A stretch of 44,286 nt of DNA, from contig JAFEBA010000059.1 in the NCBI GenBank assembly GCA_018266105.1, positions 1 through 44,286 on the forward strand, given 5' to 3'. The notes under the pieces are model-generated. The model was not told where the DNA came from. It did no database searches and saw only the letters and a list, made by a program, of their open reading frames with translations. Below, one piece after another: positions 42,933-44,286 of this stretch; position 1 is the stretch's first letter; the number at the start of each line of letters is the position of its first letter. Source of the DNA: a bacterium (GTDB lineage: Bacteria; Vulcanimicrobiota; Xenobia; Xenobiales; JADMJV01). A program made the position numbers and the translations under genes.

Positions 42933-44286
42933 CTACATCATTGGAGAGATGAAGGGATCGCAACCTTTATTCTTATCTTGAATCTTCAGCCTAAACGACC
43001 CGTCTTCGCACAGGAATAAACACATTCTCTGCGAGTTCCGGCAGATCCCTCGTCCATCACTGAGGTTAACCACTTGATCGATAAATAGGTGGCATTTTCC
43101 GGGTCCTCTGGGAGGGGCCGGGGGGTCGTTGGGGGGCGGGATCGGAGGAAATGTAGGATTTCTGACCGGTCCCTCGTCCTTGTGGTCGTAAGGGAATTTT
43201 CCACCTCCTTCATCACCTCCGGGTGCAGTGGCGGTGCCAGACCCGCCTCGCATAAGCTCTTCAATGATTTTGATTGCAAGAGCAATCGCAAGGGCAGCGA
43301 CTAGCGCGGCCGCTAACTCGGGGGCTGCTGCTGCAATTAGAGCACGTAAGCCAAGCCTTTCGGCCGTAGCAACAGCTAAATCTTCTCCAATCGCCGCGGG
43401 GACTGGCCCCATCGGAGGCAGGGGTCGAGGGATGGGAGGGAGTGGTGTTGTAAACGCTTGGCCTGTGGGATCTACAAACCTTCCAGGATTAGAGTCGGCA
43501 TACTCGTAGAGATTTGCTCCACCCCTCGTGCCAAGTGGATCCCGCGAGATAAACCTCTGCAATGTAGGGTCATACCAGCGATGCCGCATATAATACAGCG
43601 TGCTAGCCTCATCAAATCGAACTCCAAGACCCCCGACCCAAGTATAAGGCATACCGCCTGGTAGGTTGTCGAAGCTGGATTCAAGCAGTCCGCCCCAGGC
43701 ATCGGGCTCGAACCGCGCTACCACGTCGCCATTCTCATCCGTCACCATTCGTACTGACTGCAGGCAGTCAGAGTGAACATCGTAGCGGTTTCCATCTCGA
43801 ATGAAGCTCACTAGGCGTCCTTCAGGCACGCAGTAAGTGGTCGTCGACATCCCGGTGTTCTCACGGACCATAAAGTTGCCATCCCAAGTAAACGTGGTAA
43901 CGGTGCCATCATCTCTCGATATCATTCGCCCCGCAAAGTCGTAAACATACGCGACATCCACTCCGCCAGGCCCCTGCACCCGGACCAGCCTGTTCTCATC
44001 GTTCCAGGTATACGTCCACGTGTCCACACCGTTGGTTTTGCCCGTCATGTTCCCATTCAGGTCGTAGCTAAAGGCCCAGGTGTCGCCACCCACGTCCCGT
44101 CGCATGACCTGGTTCAGCGTGTTGATACGCTGCCCGGAGCTCCAGCCGACATCATCGCGCACGTCCTGACTGAAACCAGAATCATCCGCCGTGGTCACGC
44201 GCAGGATGTTTCCGGCTTCGTCATAGGCGTAGCGCACCACCACCGAGCCCACGTCCGAAGCACTGTTGCAGCTCAGCTGGATGTCC
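42933..44286 (-). CDS. RHS-repeat protein, 3' part with Cys-rich C-terminus (5' end off the window)
   Basis: The frame is open from the right edge to the stop at 42933; the GTG at 44252 is internal, since codons upstream to 44286 stay open. YD repeats are seen (YAYDEAGNILRVTT, FSYDLNGNMTGKT, YVYDFAGRMISRD). The RHS core hallmark reads YYMRHRWYDPTLQRFISRDP, then LGTRGGANLYEYADSNPGRF and VDPTGQ. A hydrophobic helix (ELAAALVAALAIALAIKII) and a Gly/Pro linker follow. The last ~55 residues have five Cys (KCHLF, GICRN, RMCLF, FLCED, KGCDP) and may be the variable tip or toxin. RHS proteins form large secreted shells in contact-dependent competition. Confidence 0.88.
   Translation of the reverse strand, partial: DIQLSCNSASDVGSVVVRYAYDEAGNILRVTTADDSGFSQDVRDDVGWSSGQRINTLNQVMRRDVGGDTWAFSYDLNGNMTGKTNGVDTWTYTWNDENRLVRVQGPGGVDVAYVYDFAGRMISRDDGTVTTFTWDGNFMVRENTGMSTTTYCVPEGRLVSFIRDGNRYDVHSDCLQSVRMVTDENGDVVARFEPDAWGGLLESSFDNLPGGMPYTWVGGLGVRFDEASTLYYMRHRWYDPTLQRFISRDPLGTRGGANLYEYADSNPGRFVDPTGQAFTTPLPPIPRPLPPMGPVPAAIGEDLAVATAERLGLRALIAAAAPELAAALVAALAIALAIKIIEELMRGGSGTATAPGGDEGGGKFPYDHKDEGPVRNPTFPPIPPPNDPPAPPRGPGKCHLFIDQVVNLSDGRGICRNSQRMCLFLCEDGSFRLKIQDKNKGCDPFISPMM

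Noticed and set aside
1..44286. tRNA, rRNA or CRISPR elements
   Set aside because: No T-arm GGTTCGA-type clusters with CCA ends, no rRNA-like blocks and no regularly spaced repeats were found on reading.

Overview
The window is a GC-rich bacterial chromosome segment with densely packed genes, frequent GTG/TTG starts and many 4-30 base overlaps. An apolipoprotein N-acyltransferase, Sec-type signal peptides, a periplasmic-type CDP-diacylglycerol diphosphatase and an orphan FliF/YscJ-like protein suggest a diderm organism. It looks environmental and not Enterobacteria-like: F420-type oxidoreductase, cytochrome P450, VIT-VWA protein, giant WD40 protein, Ala/Pro-rich N-terminal tails. A deep-branching phylum such as Eremiobacterota/Vulcanimicrobiota or a relative is my guess; no marker gene here proves it.

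Layout. 1-3.3 kb: truncated membrane-anchored protein, FliF/YscJ-like ring protein, bestrophin-like channel, TerB-like protein. 3.3-14.5 kb: acidic protein plus M48 protease; on the opposite strand a MerR regulator, VIT-VWA protein and PLP aminotransferase, and a penicillin-acylase homologue; NCS1 permease; Lnt. 14.6-19 kb: two paralogous PilZ (c-di-GMP) proteins flanking an IMPase-like phosphatase, a P450 and a luciferase-like oxidoreductase; FKBP isomerase. 19.1-25 kb: a three-gene operon of a WD40/DUF1152-like giant protein, an HD hydrolase and a deiminase-fold enzyme. 25-29.9 kb: UPF1-like helicase with a degenerate GGDEF protein, AlkA-type glycosylase, a three-gene YqjD/YqjE/DUF3618 envelope operon and a PqqD-like protein. 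29.9-36.2 kb: a lipid block of acyl-CoA ligase, acyl-CoA dehydrogenase/oxidase and PlsC-type acyltransferase. All three carry low-complexity N-terminal tails, and two carry inserted glycine-zipper segments. 36.2-39.6 kb: second TerB-like protein, a probable secreted selenoprotein, a PACE efflux pump with divergent LysR regulator, and Cdh.

39.6-44.3 kb is an accessory region: the 3' end of a group II intron (domains V-VI), decayed AbiEi/AbiEii genes, a serine recombinase flanked by inverted repeats, a hairpin-rich 580-base gap, a small possible immunity gene and the 3' part of an RHS-repeat gene that runs off the right edge.

The most notable observation is at 36681-37217. An in-frame TGA sits exactly where a CxxC redox motif is expected (C-P-V-TGA) and is followed 12 bases later by a perfect 7-bp hairpin with a 5-base loop. 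This fits a bacterial SECIS element and a thioredoxin-like selenoprotein. Next in interest are the glycine-zipper lipid enzymes and the WD40-DUF1152/HD/deiminase operon. No tRNA, rRNA or CRISPR array was seen.
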